Shown here: positions 23,255 to 36,900 of the stretch, piece by piece
Numbering within the stretch: position 1 is the stretch's first letter
Layout: every line of letters begins with the position of its first letter
Origin: Limanda limanda
Taxonomy: Eukaryota; Chordata; Actinopteri; Pleuronectiformes; Pleuronectidae
Length of the DNA: 64,000 bases
NCBI RefSeq assembly: GCF_963576545.1
Contig: NC_083642.1
Location: 4,827,188 to 4,891,187, forward strand
Reading direction: 5' to 3'
Made by a program: the position numbers and the translations under genes
Notes under the pieces: model-generated
The model's input: the letters and a program-made list of their open reading frames with translations, nothing else
Told to the model about the DNA's origin: nothing
The model's database searches: none

Positions 23255-25125
23255 ATGGGAATCAACAGGATCTACATCAGCATCGGGTACGCCACCTTCG
23301 GGGCCCTGATGGGTCTGTCGGCTTTCCTGGTGTGGAACATCGCCTACAAGCAGCCGTGGACGGCAGCCATGGGAGGCCTGTCAGGTACCTACACAATAAC
23401 ACACAACAACATGGAGAGAAGTGTCTCATGTGTGGGTTTCTTCTGTGTCTAATGTCCATCATGTCATGAGTATCTTTATAACTCATGATTTAGTGTCTGT
23501 TCTGTATTAGTGTCAGTGTCAGCAGCTTGAATATCTGCTGCAAGGCCACTTTCATCTGTCAGTGACACAGAGAAATGGTCTCACTCAGTTATGATTATTT
23601 AAGGTAATAATAATGTGTTTCATACTAATACAGCTGATGTGAGGCTGGAGGAAGATGATAATCTGGTCTAATCTCTTGAGAAACTGACTCACACACCATG
23701 TAAACAAAGTCTCTGTGCTGTTTTGAAATGACGAAGCTTAAACTAGTTTATCTTTTCTGTCCTGTGAGTTATTAGCCCACATGTAAACCTATAAGCACAG
23801 TGTTAGTTGACATATCGCCATGGCTACATGTGTATATATAAATCTGCTACATTGTGTTTTATTCATGGATCAATGATTGACGTTATTGTTCCAGAAACTT
23901 TTTCTACTCGAAGCTTCTCATCTGAGCACATTTAGATGTTTTCTTTGTATTTTCTGGAGCTTCTTCTGGCATTTTCACAAACAAAACAATCAAGGAAATG
24001 GATTTATTTTTATGTGATTTAGTTTCAGATCCAGTATATAATATTAATAATTATAATTATAACTTTATTTGTATGGCACTTATCTAAACAATGTTACGCT
24101 GGGGCGCTAGCCTGAGTCCAGAACATGTGGACATGCTGACATTCTTACATCACAACACACATGTCTAACTGACGTTTGAGTTTGATTTTGAGCTGGACAC
24201 CATTGTTTCTTATACTTTAAACATGTTGCACTTTGTTTAATATGCAGACCTAACCTTTTTTTATTTTGATAAGGGGTTAAATAGAAACTTTGATATATTT
24301 TTGAGTTGCCCTGCTGACTCAATTTATAAGCCCTGTTTTTTATTTATTTTTATCACGTTGGAGTTGCTGGTTTAAATCTACAGTTTTGCACTTTAATATT
24401 TTAGCCTTTGTTTAGTGCTGCATTATACGATGACATACAGTTTGTTGTCAAAATAAAATTAATTGAAATGAAATGGTCAATTTGATTTTTTTGGATGAAA
24501 ATTAATCGTTTAGATTAATCGACTAATCGATAAAATAGTCGACGATTAATCAATAGAAAAGTAGTCGTTAGTGGCAGCCCTACTGTTGAGTCTAATTAAG
24601 ATCCTAACTTAATGAGGTCAAGACCTTAAGTTTATAGCGAAACCCAACAGTTCCCCCAGTGATGGATCTATAATTGATTCTAAGTTAGAATAGGATCTCA
24701 TTGCTGTGTGTGTGTTTGTGTCCTGACAGGAGTTCTGGCCGTCTGGGCGCTGGTCACACACATCATGTACCTGCAGGACTACTGGCGCACCTGGCTCAAG
24801 GGGCTCAAGTTCTTCATAGCGGTCGGCGTGCTCTTCTCCATCCTGTCGCTGACCACCCTCATCACCTTCCTCACCCTCGCCATCACAGAGAAGCAATGTA
24901 AGCCCCTCCCCTTCCTTTCTTCCTCATTCATAACGTGCGTCAGAGCAGAGGAAAGTATTCATCCCTTGACTTGTTTCCCGTCCCACAGCTCCCACTGACC
25001 CGAGGAGCCTCTACCTCTCCTCCGTCTGGAGCTTCCTGACTCTCAAGTGGGCCTTCCTCTTGGCCTTGTACTCGCACCGGTACCGCCAGGAGTTCGCGGA
25101 CATCAGCATCCTCAGCGACTTCTAG
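23255..25125 (+). CDS. slc48a1: Haem transporter HRG1 (SLC48A1), three exons
   Basis: This is a small four-pass membrane protein that moves haem out of endolysosomes. Coding exons are 23255-23384, 24730-24897 and 24989-25125; 435 bp in phase give 144 residues against 146 in human. Recognisable blocks are [43 protein letters not shown] and the conserved C-terminus [10 protein letters not shown]. His54 corresponds to human His56, a residue implicated in haem transport. Splice sites are TCAG|GTACCT, GACAG|GAGTT, CAAT|GTAAGC and CCACAG|CTCCC. The start MGINR matches the fish slc48a1b form as I remember it, so the paralogue may be slc48a1b. Confidence 0.95.
23385..24729 (+). other. slc48a1: Intron 1 of slc48a1
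   Basis: A 1.35-kb intron. Its 3' third carries a transposon-derived repeat (about 24476-24592); the remainder is AT-rich and holds no exon I can support. Confidence 0.85.
24476..24592. mobile_element. hAT-like repeat end in slc48a1 intron 1
   Basis: The phrase GATTAATCGACTAATCGATAAAATAGTCGACGATTAATC is palindrome-rich and ends with GTCGTTAGTGGCAGCCCTA, a terminal sequence I recognise from widespread vertebrate hAT-type elements (written in reverse as TAGGGCTGCCACTAACGAC). I cannot find the matching left end nearby, so this is probably a truncated copy. Confidence 0.5.
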
Positions 25126-27247
25126 TCCGGATGGATTTTATACACTCCGATGGACTTCCAGGGGTTTTAGAATTTCCGGCAGGAGCTGGTCAAAGAGCTT
25201 TTTGTAACAAAGAGGAGGAAAAAAACCCCAGACGTGGCTAGATTAAAAAAAGTCCTCTGACCTTTTTTCCCCACATGGAGATTCACCTGTTACTCTCGCT
25301 TAACAAGTTCTGTATTTGCATTGTAACCCGTTCTCCTACTTTTAATGACCCACATATTATATCCCTGTCGTCGTCATAAGTCGGAACCTCCGAAGAACGG
25401 AACTTATTTTTGCGTAACTTGCTGAAGGCTATTTATGAAGAGATTTTCAGAGAGATTTTATCTTTGGATGTGTCAATCTTAGAACAAAATATTATGTAAA
25501 AGGAAACCCCCTTCTATAACAGGTTTTTATTTCAATGAGCAGTTGTTAAAATGAAAGTTCTCTCAGAACCAAAACTAAAACCACTTACCTGAAGCCACGC
25601 GGATGAAGCTAAGTTGACAGTGTGTGTTTGGAGCGCTTGATTATTTTAACCCGTACAGGCGTTTTCATAACTCCGGCCCTGAACCACAGAATACTCACGT
25701 CTCCAGACTGTCTCTGTCTTTCAGTGTCTGTCTGATAGTCATCATCAATGAAGCAGTTTGAAGAATTTATATATTTTTTTAATTCAACCACTGATTGAAA
25801 AGGTTTCTCTCTCATTTGTAGCCTTTTAAAGATACTAACCCTGTTACAACCCTTTTTTCTTTCATTCGATTTGAAACGGTGGAGAAAAGGCATTCCTGTG
25901 GAATATTCTGCTTGTTCACCTTTTGTTCCACCAGGGGGAGCCCTGCTTTTTCCCTGTCTGCACTCCTGAGACATTCCTCCAGTCTAGAGAGATAAAATTG
26001 ATTTAATAAATAAATGCACTTTCGTCTTTGGCCCCATTGTTTTGCACACAAATCCTGATACAATGGGCAAAATAAATAAAATGTTTTAAATGCTCTCATT
26101 TATGTCTCACCCTTTTTAATGATGAAATACACTATTTATACACTATGTATCATTAATGTTCCACCTGCTATGATTTGTGTAAGTTATACTAGGCTTTGTG
26201 AGTAGTTTGCTTCCGGGTGTAACGTTCGTTTGCCCTCTACCACAAAACATGTACATTTGTATTTTGTCGATGGGAGATTGAATGTGAGAAATCCACGTGT
26301 ATAGAAACCAAACCCATTAAAGATGCATTTATTGTTAATTAAATCACGTTGTCTGCTGAGTTTTTTTTCAAGCTTTTCATACGCTCCACCTACAAGGTGA
26401 AAAAGGTCTTTAGTGATAAGAAATCAAACCAAGTTGTGTTGATACATATCTCAGCCAAATGCCTTCAGACTTCCTGCTTCAACAATAAGGTGCAGTGCTG
26501 TTTTCACAATTTTATTGTTATTAATTTGACATTAACCAGTGTTTTCAAACTGATATTTTTGTAATAGTGTTGAGACGGATGTGTAGGAATTTCACTTTAA
26601 TTGTTTTATTGATAAACGCAGGTGAAGGCTGGTTTGTGGGAATCAATCTATAACCTATTGTCCATTGTGTTTTAGTTCCTATAATCCCTGTGCCCTGAGA
26701 ATTAACCACTTCTAACAGTGTAGATGAAAGAATATGTTTTCAAGTTTAGATTTTCTTTATTTCTTATGATTAATAATTATTTTTTTACTGAAATATAAAA
26801 CGAAGTAGACTTGATTTAATAAATAAAAATGTTTTTCTGCTTGTAAAAGTGAACGATTACTTGAGACAAAGTGAACTCATGCGTGTGCTTTTATTTACCT
26901 GCTGTTGATTAAATATTTTAGCAGCGATCCGACTTGTTGACTTGTCCTTCAAGGTCAGATTAGGATCTTCAATGAAAAAAAAAAAGGTTTTCTGAGGTCA
27001 CTCAGACGAGGATTTAAAAATGTAATTCTTAAAAATGAGAGTCAGGGATAAATTGTATCTTACATATTTTTATGTTATTGAAGAAATGTAATGACGTTGC
27101 TGCCTTGACTTTGTTTAGGTGGTTTCAGCTTTGATACGAAACACGATGCAACACTTCAAATATATTTTATTAACACTGTTTCATTACATGCTATTTATGG
27201 TAATTCTTTTAATTTAATTAAATTAAACATAATGGCTTTAATATGCC
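25126..27247. other. slc48a1 3' UTR and spacer before the SLC26 gene
   Basis: AT-rich sequence without a supported gene. It probably contains the slc48a1 3' UTR and a non-coding first exon and promoter of the SLC26A9-type gene, because that gene's start codon sits two bases after a good splice acceptor (TATTCTTCAG at 27252-27261). Confidence 0.5.
26005..26080 (+). terminator. slc48a1: Candidate slc48a1 polyadenylation signals
   Basis: AATAAA occurs at 26005-26010, 26071-26076 and 26075-26080, about 0.9 kb after the slc48a1 stop; an ATTAAA follows at 26316-26321. Any of these could end the 3' UTR. Which is used cannot be told from the sequence. Confidence 0.35.
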
Positions 27248-27263
27248 TCTATATTCTTCAGCC

Positions 27264-30200
27264 ATGCACGTCGACCGCCCACGTTATGTGATCGACAGGC
27301 CGGCGTATAACCTCCCCGACTTCGACAGAGAGTTTGACAAGAAGAGTCGACAGTTTCCTGTTGGCGAGAAAGTAAAGAAACTCTTCAGGTACAGAATTAC
27401 AACAAACAGTCTCCTTTAAACCATAGAGCCCTGACACACACCCGGTGGGACCACGTATCTTTACAGGTTTCAGACCTCGGGTCATTTTCAGCAAATAACA
27501 AAAACCTTGTTAGAAGTCAGTGCTGCAGTATTTCCAGATAAATTGGCCTATTCGAAAAACCACCACAGCAAATGTCACTCTGATTGGTTTACTGCGTGTT
27601 TTACCTAAAACCCACCAATGATTAATGAAGAGATATCGTTCAGCACTTTTCAACCATGCACCTGCAAGTTTAATGGTGAAGAGAAGGCTGCAGGTTGCAT
27701 ATTTTTAGAGTTTTGGGTTCAACATGCAATAAAGTAATTATTATCATCTCCCATTTCCTTGGAAATCCAGGTATGCTTGCACCTGGGTGAATTGCTATAA
27801 TGAGAAAGAATCTGCTCATTTGTAAAAAATGAAAATGTCCAATCAGATAATCTGTGTGCATAATACTGTTTCGACAATATGATTATCTTGACAATGCATG
27901 CTTAAAATAACATTAAAAAACTGCGTCCTCCGGTTTCTGTCGGTCACACAATCGCTTCTCCGCTGCCTTTAGATAGCGATGCAGCAACAATGCACCTGGC
28001 GACTCATTTAAAGACCGACCAAGTGCATTTGTCACTCAAACAACAGGAAAATATCAAATGTGTTGGTCTGAAAGTAACGATCTGAGTCAAGCTTTACACC
28101 CAGGGAGGGATTGAACCCAACGTCTGACATGAGAGTTGTGATCAGCAGTGAAGCGCCCTGCAGCTGTGACTCCACACAAAGTTTATACAAGAGTTTCACA
28201 GAAGCAACGAGAAAAAACCAGAGCTTTTCAAAGCGTTTCTCCGGTTTGTTTGTGTCAGATGCTCCGAGTCGAGACTGAGGCGCCTGTTGTTCCGACACCT
28301 GCCCGTCCTGAGCTGGCTGCCCAAGTACAAAGCAAAAGACCACCTGCTGTGTGATGTCATCAGCGGGGTCAGCGCCGGCACCATCCAGGTTCCCCAAGGT
28401 CACTCAATCCTCTTCTTTCTGCTGATGCGTCTGTGTAGTACCTGTCCACCGCTGCTAGTTGCAGTCTCTCTACCTCCTTGTGATTTATTCGACAGTGATA
28501 AAAAGGTTTCTGTTCTCTGCAGGCATGGCGTTCGCCCTCCTGGCAAATCTCCCTCCCGTCAACGGCCTCTACTCTTCCTTCTTCCCCCTCATCCCGTATT
28601 TCTTCATGGGCACCGCTCACCAGATGGTCCCGGGTAAATCACAGTGATTTATCTGCTGCGATTCGGTGGGATGACAGTGATAAGTTGCCCGAGCTGCACA
28701 ATGCAGATCAGCTGCACTCGGCCCGACTCGGCCCTGTTTCGATGTGACATCACCGCTCTCTCTGTGTTCAGGTACTTTCGCCGTCCTCAGCATTATGGTG
28801 GGAATCGTGTGTCTTCAGCTGGCCCCTGAATCGGACTTCAGTCATTTCAACGCCACCCTGAACGCCACAGTGGTGGACACGGACAGGATGAATGAGGTTC
28901 GTCTGGGGATATCTGGAACTCTGGCCTGCCTCACCGCAATCATACAGGTATGTGTTCCCATCAGAGGCTTTCAAACTGAAGCAAAAGAGGAATCAGTTCC
29001 ATCTAAAATCGTCTCCTCAATCAATCAATCAATCATATTTTATTTGTAAAGCCCATATTCACAAATCACAATTCGTCTCATAGGGCTTTAACATGGTGAG
29101 ACATCCTCTGTCCTTAACCCTCAGTAAAAGTAAGGACAAATCTACTAAAAACCCTTTTAACAGGTAAAAATACATAGAAACCTCAGAGAGACACATGTGA
29201 GGATCCCTCTCCCAGGACGGACACAAGTGCAATAGATGTCAAGTGTAGGAAAACTTCATCAAGATTAAAGTTTTTAGCAGCATCGATGAGGGTAAACATT
29301 TTCCAATACTATATGTCACGCAGTCCTGCTGCAATCATAATCTCTGGTCAGCAGCCAGCAAGATCACGATCCAGCTTCAAGATGGGATCCACTAAGGTCC
29401 ACAGTCATTGTCCACTGGCGCCAGTTGGGATCCATCATCAGCCGCCGCCTCGGTCGTGGTCCACCACCATCCGATGCCAACGCGACAAAGGATCCTCCAT
29501 TACCACTGCACTCTTGTCCACACAGATCGGCTTTGGCTTCATGCAGTTTGGGTTCGTTGCCATCTATCTGTCGGAGTCCTTCGTCCGAGGCTTCATGACG
29601 GCTGCAGGGTTACAGATCCTCATCTCCGTGCTCAAGTACATCTTTGGTATCAAAGTGCCGCCGTACAGTGGCCCCCTGGCTGTGGTCTATGTGAGTATGT
29701 GTTGCACAGAGAATAAAAGACAATCAAAATGGCTTCTCTGTAATATGTAATTGTCATTGTTTGCCACAGACTCTCAGAGATATCGCAGCCGGCCTTGCTG
29801 ATACCAACATAGCGTCGTTGGTCTTTGCTCTGGTCAGCAGCGTGGTTCTGATTGTCGTCAAGGAGCTGAGCGTGCGTTACCGCCACAAACTGCCCTTCCC
29901 CGTCCCCATGGAGATCGTTATTGTAAGTAATATATAGTGTGTTCATTTCTCCAAGGACCCAAAAAGTGCTTCTCCTCAGTTTGTGTTCGGTTTCATCATC
30001 TGGGTCCATCAATATGAAGGTGATGGTTGTTTCTGCCTCCTCCGGTTCAGGTGCTGGTGGCCACGGCCGTCTCGGGCCCTCTGCAGCTTCCTGAGCTCTA
30101 CCACATGGACATCGTGGGAGAAATCCCTTTGGGGTAAAACACACATCAGCAAACTCCTGATCAAATGGCTGTTTCCGTGACAATCCATCTTTACTTTCCA

Positions 30201-33200
30201 GATTCCCGTCTCCAACCCTCCCGACAGTGAGTCAGTGGCAGGAGATGCTGAGCACGGCGTTCTCCCTGGCGATAGTCGGGTATGTCATCAACCTGGCGAT
30301 GGGCAGGACTCTGGCGGCCAAGCACGGCTATGATGTGGATCCCAACCAGGTAGAAGAAAAACCCACCATCTCTTTTGGTAGATCATTAAAAACAAAATGA
30401 ATGAAAGGTTGCACGTTGCTCTACAGGAAATGTTGGCGCTTGGCTGCAGCAATTTCCTCGGGTCCTTCTTTAAGATCCACGTGATCTGCTGCGCACTGTC
30501 TGTGACCCTGGCTGTGGACAACGCCGGGGGGACATCACAGGTGAGAGCCGGCAGATTCTACTGGTCACTTGTAAATCCCTACATGGTCTGGATCCGCTTT
30601 GTACTTCAAAACTTTACTCCAACATCACAGGATCAAAAAATGAATAACAAGTCCCACGATCCAGGTTTAAAATAAACTGGCCCCATGGTATTAAGGTCGT
30701 AGCTTCGACAAACTCCACCTCAACATCAAATCTGCAGAATCAGCTCCACATTTTAAAAAGCAGTTATGAACTCACTTGTATTGGAAGACATTTATTTTGT
30801 TTTTTTAATAAATTAGTGTTTTATTTTTGTTCTTTTATCTGTTTGGTTTTTGCATTTGCTGAGTTTTATCTGACTTTTCTATGATTTCCTAACTTTGCTC
30901 ACTGACTCTGTTCTTTAAAAGCTTTATAGAAATGTCATCTTTAAATTAACATGGAACAGTAATTCAATGAAGACAAGTATAAAATATGTCAAATTACCAA
31001 CTACCGCTCACATGTTTCCTCCCGTAGTTTGCGAGTCTGTGTGTGATGCTGGTTGTCATGGTTACCATGCTTGCATTGGGAGCCTTCCTGAAACCACTTC
31101 CCAAAGTAGGTGTGACATTATCACCCTTGAAACATTATACACAAAACAGTTTTGAAAAATGGCATTGTGGTTAATTAATTTGTGTTTGTCTTCTCAGTCG
31201 GTGCTCGGAGCTCTGATCGCCGTCAACCTGAAGAACACGCTCCTGCAGCTCTCAGATCCCTACTACCTGTGGAAGAAGAGCAAGTTGGACTGTGTAAGTT
31301 AAACATGTTGGTTGTTTGCATTGTTGCAACACAAAACAATATGTTTTATTATCCTCACTGGATTGTTCTCTCTCTCTCCCAGTGTGTGTGGGTTGTGTCG
31401 TTCTTGGCCACCTTCTTTCTCAGCCTCCCGTACGGAGTCGCCATCGGGGTCGGGTTCTCCATCCTGGTCGTGATATTCAAGACACAGTTGTAAGTAATCT
31501 CCATAAAAAAGGTTATGTAATTGAACCAACAATTAATAGTACAATGAAGCAGAGTAAATATTAAGGGAAGATTTATTTAATTACTTTGTTCCTTGAAGTC
31601 GTAACGGTTCGGCAATGGTCCAGATTATGGATACAGATATCTACATAAATCCAAAGGTGTACACGAAGGTATTTAAACTATTCTTTTCATATTTAATTCA
31701 ATATATATATAATGTAGGTGATCTGCACTTAACGGTTTTGTAATAAATCCACAGGTCAGGCCAATAACGGGGGTGAAAATAGTCAACTACTGTTCACCGC
31801 TCTATTTTGCAAATGCTGAGATGTTTCGGCAGAGGGTCGTTAAAAAGGTGCCGTGAGTTAATGACCTTTCTCTGCTGCTGTTCACGATTCAGCAGGTTTG
31901 AATTGAATCTTTACACAGGCATGTTTGTGTCTAGACCGGACTGGACCCCGGCAAACTGATTCTGGCCAAGCGGAAGTTCTTAGAGAAGGAGATGAAGGAA
32001 AAAGTAGAAACGGAGAAGAAGGACCAGAAGGACAAGGAGACGAGGAGGAGGAAGCCGAGCTCGCTGGTGACCATGAAGGTTCAGGTGGGACCAGGAGCAG
32101 AAACAACACCTTTTCACATTTCATATTCAAACTGTGAATTGCTCCACCTGTGACCTTCCTCTTTGTGTTTCCTCCACAGACCATATCTCGGCTCGAGCTG
32201 CAGAACGACTTTGATATGAGCGATGGCAGCGTCAGCTCACCTGAGACTCCCACCAGCTTCGTCAACTTCCAGTGCAGTGACATTGAACTGGGCGAGCAGA
32301 GGTCTGACCAGGAGCCGCCCAGTCCCAGTGCCGTGACCCTGGAGTCCCAGCCCATGCCCTTCCACACCCTGGTCCTGGACCTGGCCGGCGTCTGCTTCAT
32401 CGATCTCATGGGAATCAACGTGCTGATAAAGGTCATAATCTTGTTTTAGGCAGCACCGACACATTGACTATGAGAATAAGAGGTTTGATATAATACAGTT
32501 TTAGGATCTGTAGTTTAAGACAGTTCAGTTGAAGACTGAGAATTGAGCGGAGATAAATGTATTATTAATATATTTTCACAGCATGGTATCACAGACTTAC
32601 ACAAGCATTACTGCATTGGTAAATGTAATTTTACAAGTTTTAGGCAGATGAGAGCTTGAAACTGACTTTTTAAATAATTTTCTTTATTAGTGTAGGCAAC
32701 TGTTTATATTGAATTAACTCAAACTAACCTTACAGTACATTATTTCTCATCCTGTGACAAGAGAACACAGGAAAAGAAGAGAAACATCTACATTACATAG
32801 ACAAAATATAATTATGTATATTTCCTTGATCGTAAAAGGCTGTAAAAAGTTTTAATATTATAAAACTTTGTGGAGGCAAAAGAATCTTTGATTTTGGAGG
32901 ATAAGTGTCCTGATTTGACCTTTTATGATTCTTTGGATACAGATGTAGTTTTTCTCGAATGTTGATCAACAACCTTCTGTCTTTTTATTTCCCCTCAGAT
33001 GAACTCAAGCTATTCGATGCTGGGGATCAAACTGTACCTGGCGAATGTTCAAGGTAAAATCTCAACTCAGAGTTTTTCTCTTTGTAAACATATAAATAGA
33101 TCTATCCTTGTATTTGTCTTTATATCGAATGAACATAAGTCAGAGTTAGTTTGGTCGTGTGCAGCTCTCTGTGTGAACCTGCTGTCTGTCCTCCTGCAGC

Positions 33201-33961
33201 TCAGGTGCAGGAGGAGCTGGAGGCCGGAGGAGCGTTTGATGACGGAAACATCGCCCGCGGTAATCTCTTCCTCTCCGTCCACGACGCCGTCCTGTTTGCT
33301 CAACACGCCACTGGAGAGAGGCGCGTCTCCCTAAAGGTCGGCCCCAGCTGAATAAAATAACTTTATCATACAAATCCTTTTTCCACAACATCACAAACAA
33401 ACACCTGCTGCTCGGAGGTTTCAGCTCTGGGCCACGGGGAGAGATTAAGACGAATGTAATACACTGATTTATTCTCTGAGAGGGAAACTCCTCTATTCAG
33501 TGCGGCCTCGGTCGCCTTATCTGCTTGGACGAGGGTCAACAGAAGAATATCACGAGCTGCAAGTTACACCAAGGTCAGGCCACATATCGAGTGCTGCCGA
33601 GTGCAGACGACAAGCAGGTTACAAACATGTGTCACAGCTTTGAACTGGGAAATAAAGCAGCTTTAGTGGCAAAGTTTAAAAATACGACTATTCCCATCTA
33701 GTCACATCTATTTTGTATAATATAACACTGTGTATGTGCTGGTTTTATTCTAATTGTGTCCGTTGTTGGCTGCAGGGAGAAGGAGATGAATTCCCCGTTG
33801 GTGTCTATGGGGAGTTTGATTTGGAACAGGTATGTACTTGTTTGCCTGTTCAGGCCGATACACTGTAAAATGACAGTAACTTCCTTTTTATCTTATTATT
33901 ATTTATTTATCACTCTGTTCTGTAACTAACGGTACTTTCATCTCTTTAGGAAATGTTCTGA
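27264..33961 (+). CDS. slc26a9: SLC26A9-type anion transporter, complete, 20 coding exons
   Basis: SLC26 proteins are dimeric anion channels or exchangers; SLC26A9 carries chloride in epithelia. Coding exons: 27264-27388, 28259-28398, 28523-28633, 28772-28947, 29526-29690, 29770-29922, 30051-30133, 30202-30349, 30427-30540, 31028-31105, 31198-31293, 31383-31489, 31599-31668, 31755-31847, 31935-32084, 32180-32431, 32999-33053, 33200-33336, 33776-33829, 33950-33961. They total 2319 bp, 772 residues, all in phase; human SLC26A9 is 791. SLC26A9-specific signs are the start PRYVIDRPAY, the block FKIHVICCALSVTLAVD, NLKNTLLQLSDPYYLWKKSK and the end DLEQEMF. SLC26A3/A4/A5/A6 differ at these places. 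Two adjacent N-glycosylation sites (N152, N156) lie in an extracellular loop. The protein stops right after EMF, without the human C-terminal extension. Confidence 0.93.
28259..31489 (+). CDS. slc26a9: slc26a9 exons for the transmembrane transport domain
   Basis: These eleven exons encode about residues 42 to 499, the paired inverted-repeat transport domain. Visible landmarks are VPQGMAFALLANLPPVNGLYS in the first helices, IYLSESFVRGFMTAAGLQIL (the family signature region), the anion-site helix around CALSVTLAVDNAGG, and FLATFFLSLPYGVAIGVGFS near its end. No stop or frameshift interrupts it. Confidence 0.92.
29013..29510. repeat. Dispersed repeat in slc26a9 intron 4
   Basis: Starts with (ATCA)n, then ATTTTATTTGTAAAGCCCAT and CACAATTCGTCTCATAGGGC, phrases I recognise from a very common percomorph interspersed repeat. 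It fills most of the intron between 28947 and 29526 and ends close to the next acceptor. The family name is not certain. Confidence 0.55.
31599..33961 (+). CDS. slc26a9: slc26a9 exons for the cytoplasmic STAS domain
   Basis: Eight exons encode residues from about 499 to 772. VKIVNYCSPLYFANAEMF starts the STAS domain. A charged linker rich in Lys/Glu (exon 31935-32084) and a Ser/Pro/Glu-rich stretch (start of exon 32180-32431) form the variable intervening sequence. FHTLVLDLAGVCFIDLMGIN is the conserved STAS strand-helix segment. The last exon holds only Glu-Met-Phe and a stop. Confidence 0.9.
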
Positions 33962-36900
33962 GCTTCGCTGGAGATGAGCAGAAGAAACACGACACAAATA
34001 CCAACAATAATCGTCTGTGTCAGTGTAATTTACGCAAATGTATTGTCACCCCAAATATGTCCTGCGTGCATGGATTGTTTCTTTTGCTGACTGTCAATTA
34101 TCCAAATACATTTTTTGTTATGTACATTGTGGTTGTGCAGAGTAATCAGTACTAGACTCGGCTGACAGGGGGTGGTACACACCAACACAACAGACCAGTA
34201 AGTGCTGAGCAGATAATGAGGGGGAGCTCTGAGTCCCAGCTCAGCCACCCCCTCACAACTACTAGGGGGGGGGCCTGCTGACTGGGCAGTCACACAGGAG
34301 CAGGCCTGTAATTAACTGGGAGCGGGCCTGGCCTCAGCTGAGGGTCCGCAGCCAGCTGAGCAGTTTGGTCGAGTCCCCGTGGAGGAGAAGGCGTCGAGAA
34401 AAGGGCTAAACACAAATGAAAGGAGGAATTTCGAAGAGTCAGCAGTTTCGTGGCTTTGTTGTGTTCCCAAAACTCTATTAAACCAACACATTCTGCATCA
34501 CTGTCCACACGGAGGAGTGAGGTCACCACAACCAGAGTCACACCTGTAGTCGTCTCTGGTTGTCACGGTGCAGTGAGAAGGAGAAACACCGTGGGCTCTA
34601 CCAAGTTGTGTTTGTGTAGCAGGTGTGCGTCAGGGCCTGTGGTGTGTAGCCGCCTGCTGACGGTGGCCTTGGTGTGTGTGCGATGCATGAATGGATTTAT
34701 GAAGCTATTAAGAAATCATCCTAAGGTATCCTGGCACACATCTGCTGCTCGGCTCCCCTTCGTCTCCGCAGCAATTTGGCTCCACCAGTGATTACAAGGT
34801 TTCTGTGGCCATCAGCTTTAATTTGGAGCTCTGGGAAAGTCTCTCATTGGTTTTGCGTGTCTGTGTGTGTGTGTGTGTGAGTGTGTGTGTGTGTGAGAGA
34901 GAGAGAGAGGGAGAATGTTTGTGTTTAATTTCACCTCTTGCAGCTCATCCCTCTCTTTCTTTTCTACCTCTTTGTTTGTCAAACCGTCTGTGAACAGCTT
35001 TTGCTCGAGTCTGATTTACTTAATATGAATCTGGGAAATTGAAATTTGAAATAATTTGTTTAACAATCTTCTTTTGACATCGCATGAGCTCTTATGGCAT
35101 TTTGTCCTTATCTTTGAATGTTTAAAAGTATAAAAAAGAGTTTTACTATCTCGTAAGCTACACACAAGTATCTACACACTGAAAACTACTTATAAGCAGG
35201 TTTTGACAATGAAATGTGACAAATCAAGTTTTCATATTAAAGATCACCTACTCATAGATATCACATCCCTGAACAAGATCCATAAACTATTTCCTGGGAT
35301 AACCATGAGAATATAGAGAAATTTTCAATAACACTGCTCACATCTGTAAACCCCCCCTCTGTTACGTCCCTGCCTCTCATTACATGGTGCGCTGCTTCTT
35401 ATTATTCTCATTTATCTAAATTCACTTTCAGCTTTTGCCTATTTAGCTTTATTTTTTTAATTTGACTCTCTGGATATTATGTTATGTTATTGTCCCTTAT
35501 CAGCAGAGCTGTAGGTCGAGAACCAGCCGAACCTTAGTGGAGGTCGGCCGGTGATTACATTGAATTATGAAACGCTTGGAGCTAAGCTTCTCAATCCACG
35601 TAATTGCAAGTTCACATAAAAATTAATTTTACACCCCTTGCACATTCATTGACCATGATGGTTTAATTAACAAGGTCCCTTTTAGAAATTTGAGACGGGG
35701 AGATTTATGTATTAAATTTGTTTACACGCCCAGTGGTTTCTTACTATTGAGACTAATTGCCCCCCCCCCCCCCCCCTATTGAGTCACGATGCCCTGTCGT
35801 TTAGTGCTCGCCCGCTTTTATGAAGCGCCGCCCCGGAGACAATATTCAGCTCTGACCTTTCAGAATAAAGATTTCAATTGTGAACGCCATAATAAAGAGC
35901 CAGGAAGCCAAATTTTATTAAAAGACTCTTCCTCAAATATGCGGAGGGGTTGTAAGTGTCAGCCGAGGAAGTGAGGATGATGTAGAGCGACCCAAACCAC
36001 TCCTGGAAATTTGAATAATGGCTCTTTGACATTGATCAAGTGACGGCAGTTAGCGCTTTGCATATGCATTTTACAGACCCGTGTTTGGGGCTCTACTCTG
36101 CTTCATTAACACACCGCTCTGCAGCCGGAGAATCATAAATCTTGATCGTTCGATGTCAGCAGATTGTCCTCGGACAGGGTTTGTTCACCGAGTCCACGAG
36201 GGCAAATCTGACCACTGATAACTGTTATTAATTCAGGTTGTGTATTGTCTCATTCCTGCAGTTCAACGGCAATTAAATGCACCAACAATGGAGCGTCCTC
36301 TGGTGATTAATTAAGGCTTGAAATTATTGAGTCTGCATCTCTGACTAGACGATGGTAAATTATTTACGGTTAAATGAAGCCCCAGCTCCAGGTCTGATGA
36401 GAGGAAACCACTCAACCTGCTGCCAGTTCTGTTTTCCTCTTCAGCTCTTTTCTTTCACGCAACCATTTTTGCATTAAAAGTCCATCGCTATTATAAACTT
36501 TACTATATGTATGATGATGATGTGAACTACAAACAGCCAGAGGCAGAAACTGAGAACCCTTTAAGGTTGGTGTTTTCTTAATGTCAGGAGGAGGAGGGAA
36601 TTAATTTAAACTTCATATAAACAGTATCACAATCCAGAGCTGAAGGAAGAAGATAAAACAGTGGAAAGATAAACAACGTTCACTTTCCCTCTGAACATGG
36701 CATCGAGACAAAGGTGGATTTGCAGCTCTGGTGTCGGACAGATACGCCCGTCATCAGTGCAGCGTTTTATCTTCCCATCATCTCATTAAACAGAGCGGCA
36801 GGTTCTGTTTGCTCTCCTGTCTTCTTATTAGATGGAAGCTGCAGATAGCGGCTCCTCACTGAGCCATTCCATACCAGCAGGGAAATTAGACAAGACAATG

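Noticed and set aside
27264..33961. Calling the SLC26 gene slc26a3, a5 or a6
   Set aside because: The N-terminus, the anion-site helix sequence and the DLEQEMF end match SLC26A9 and not those relatives.
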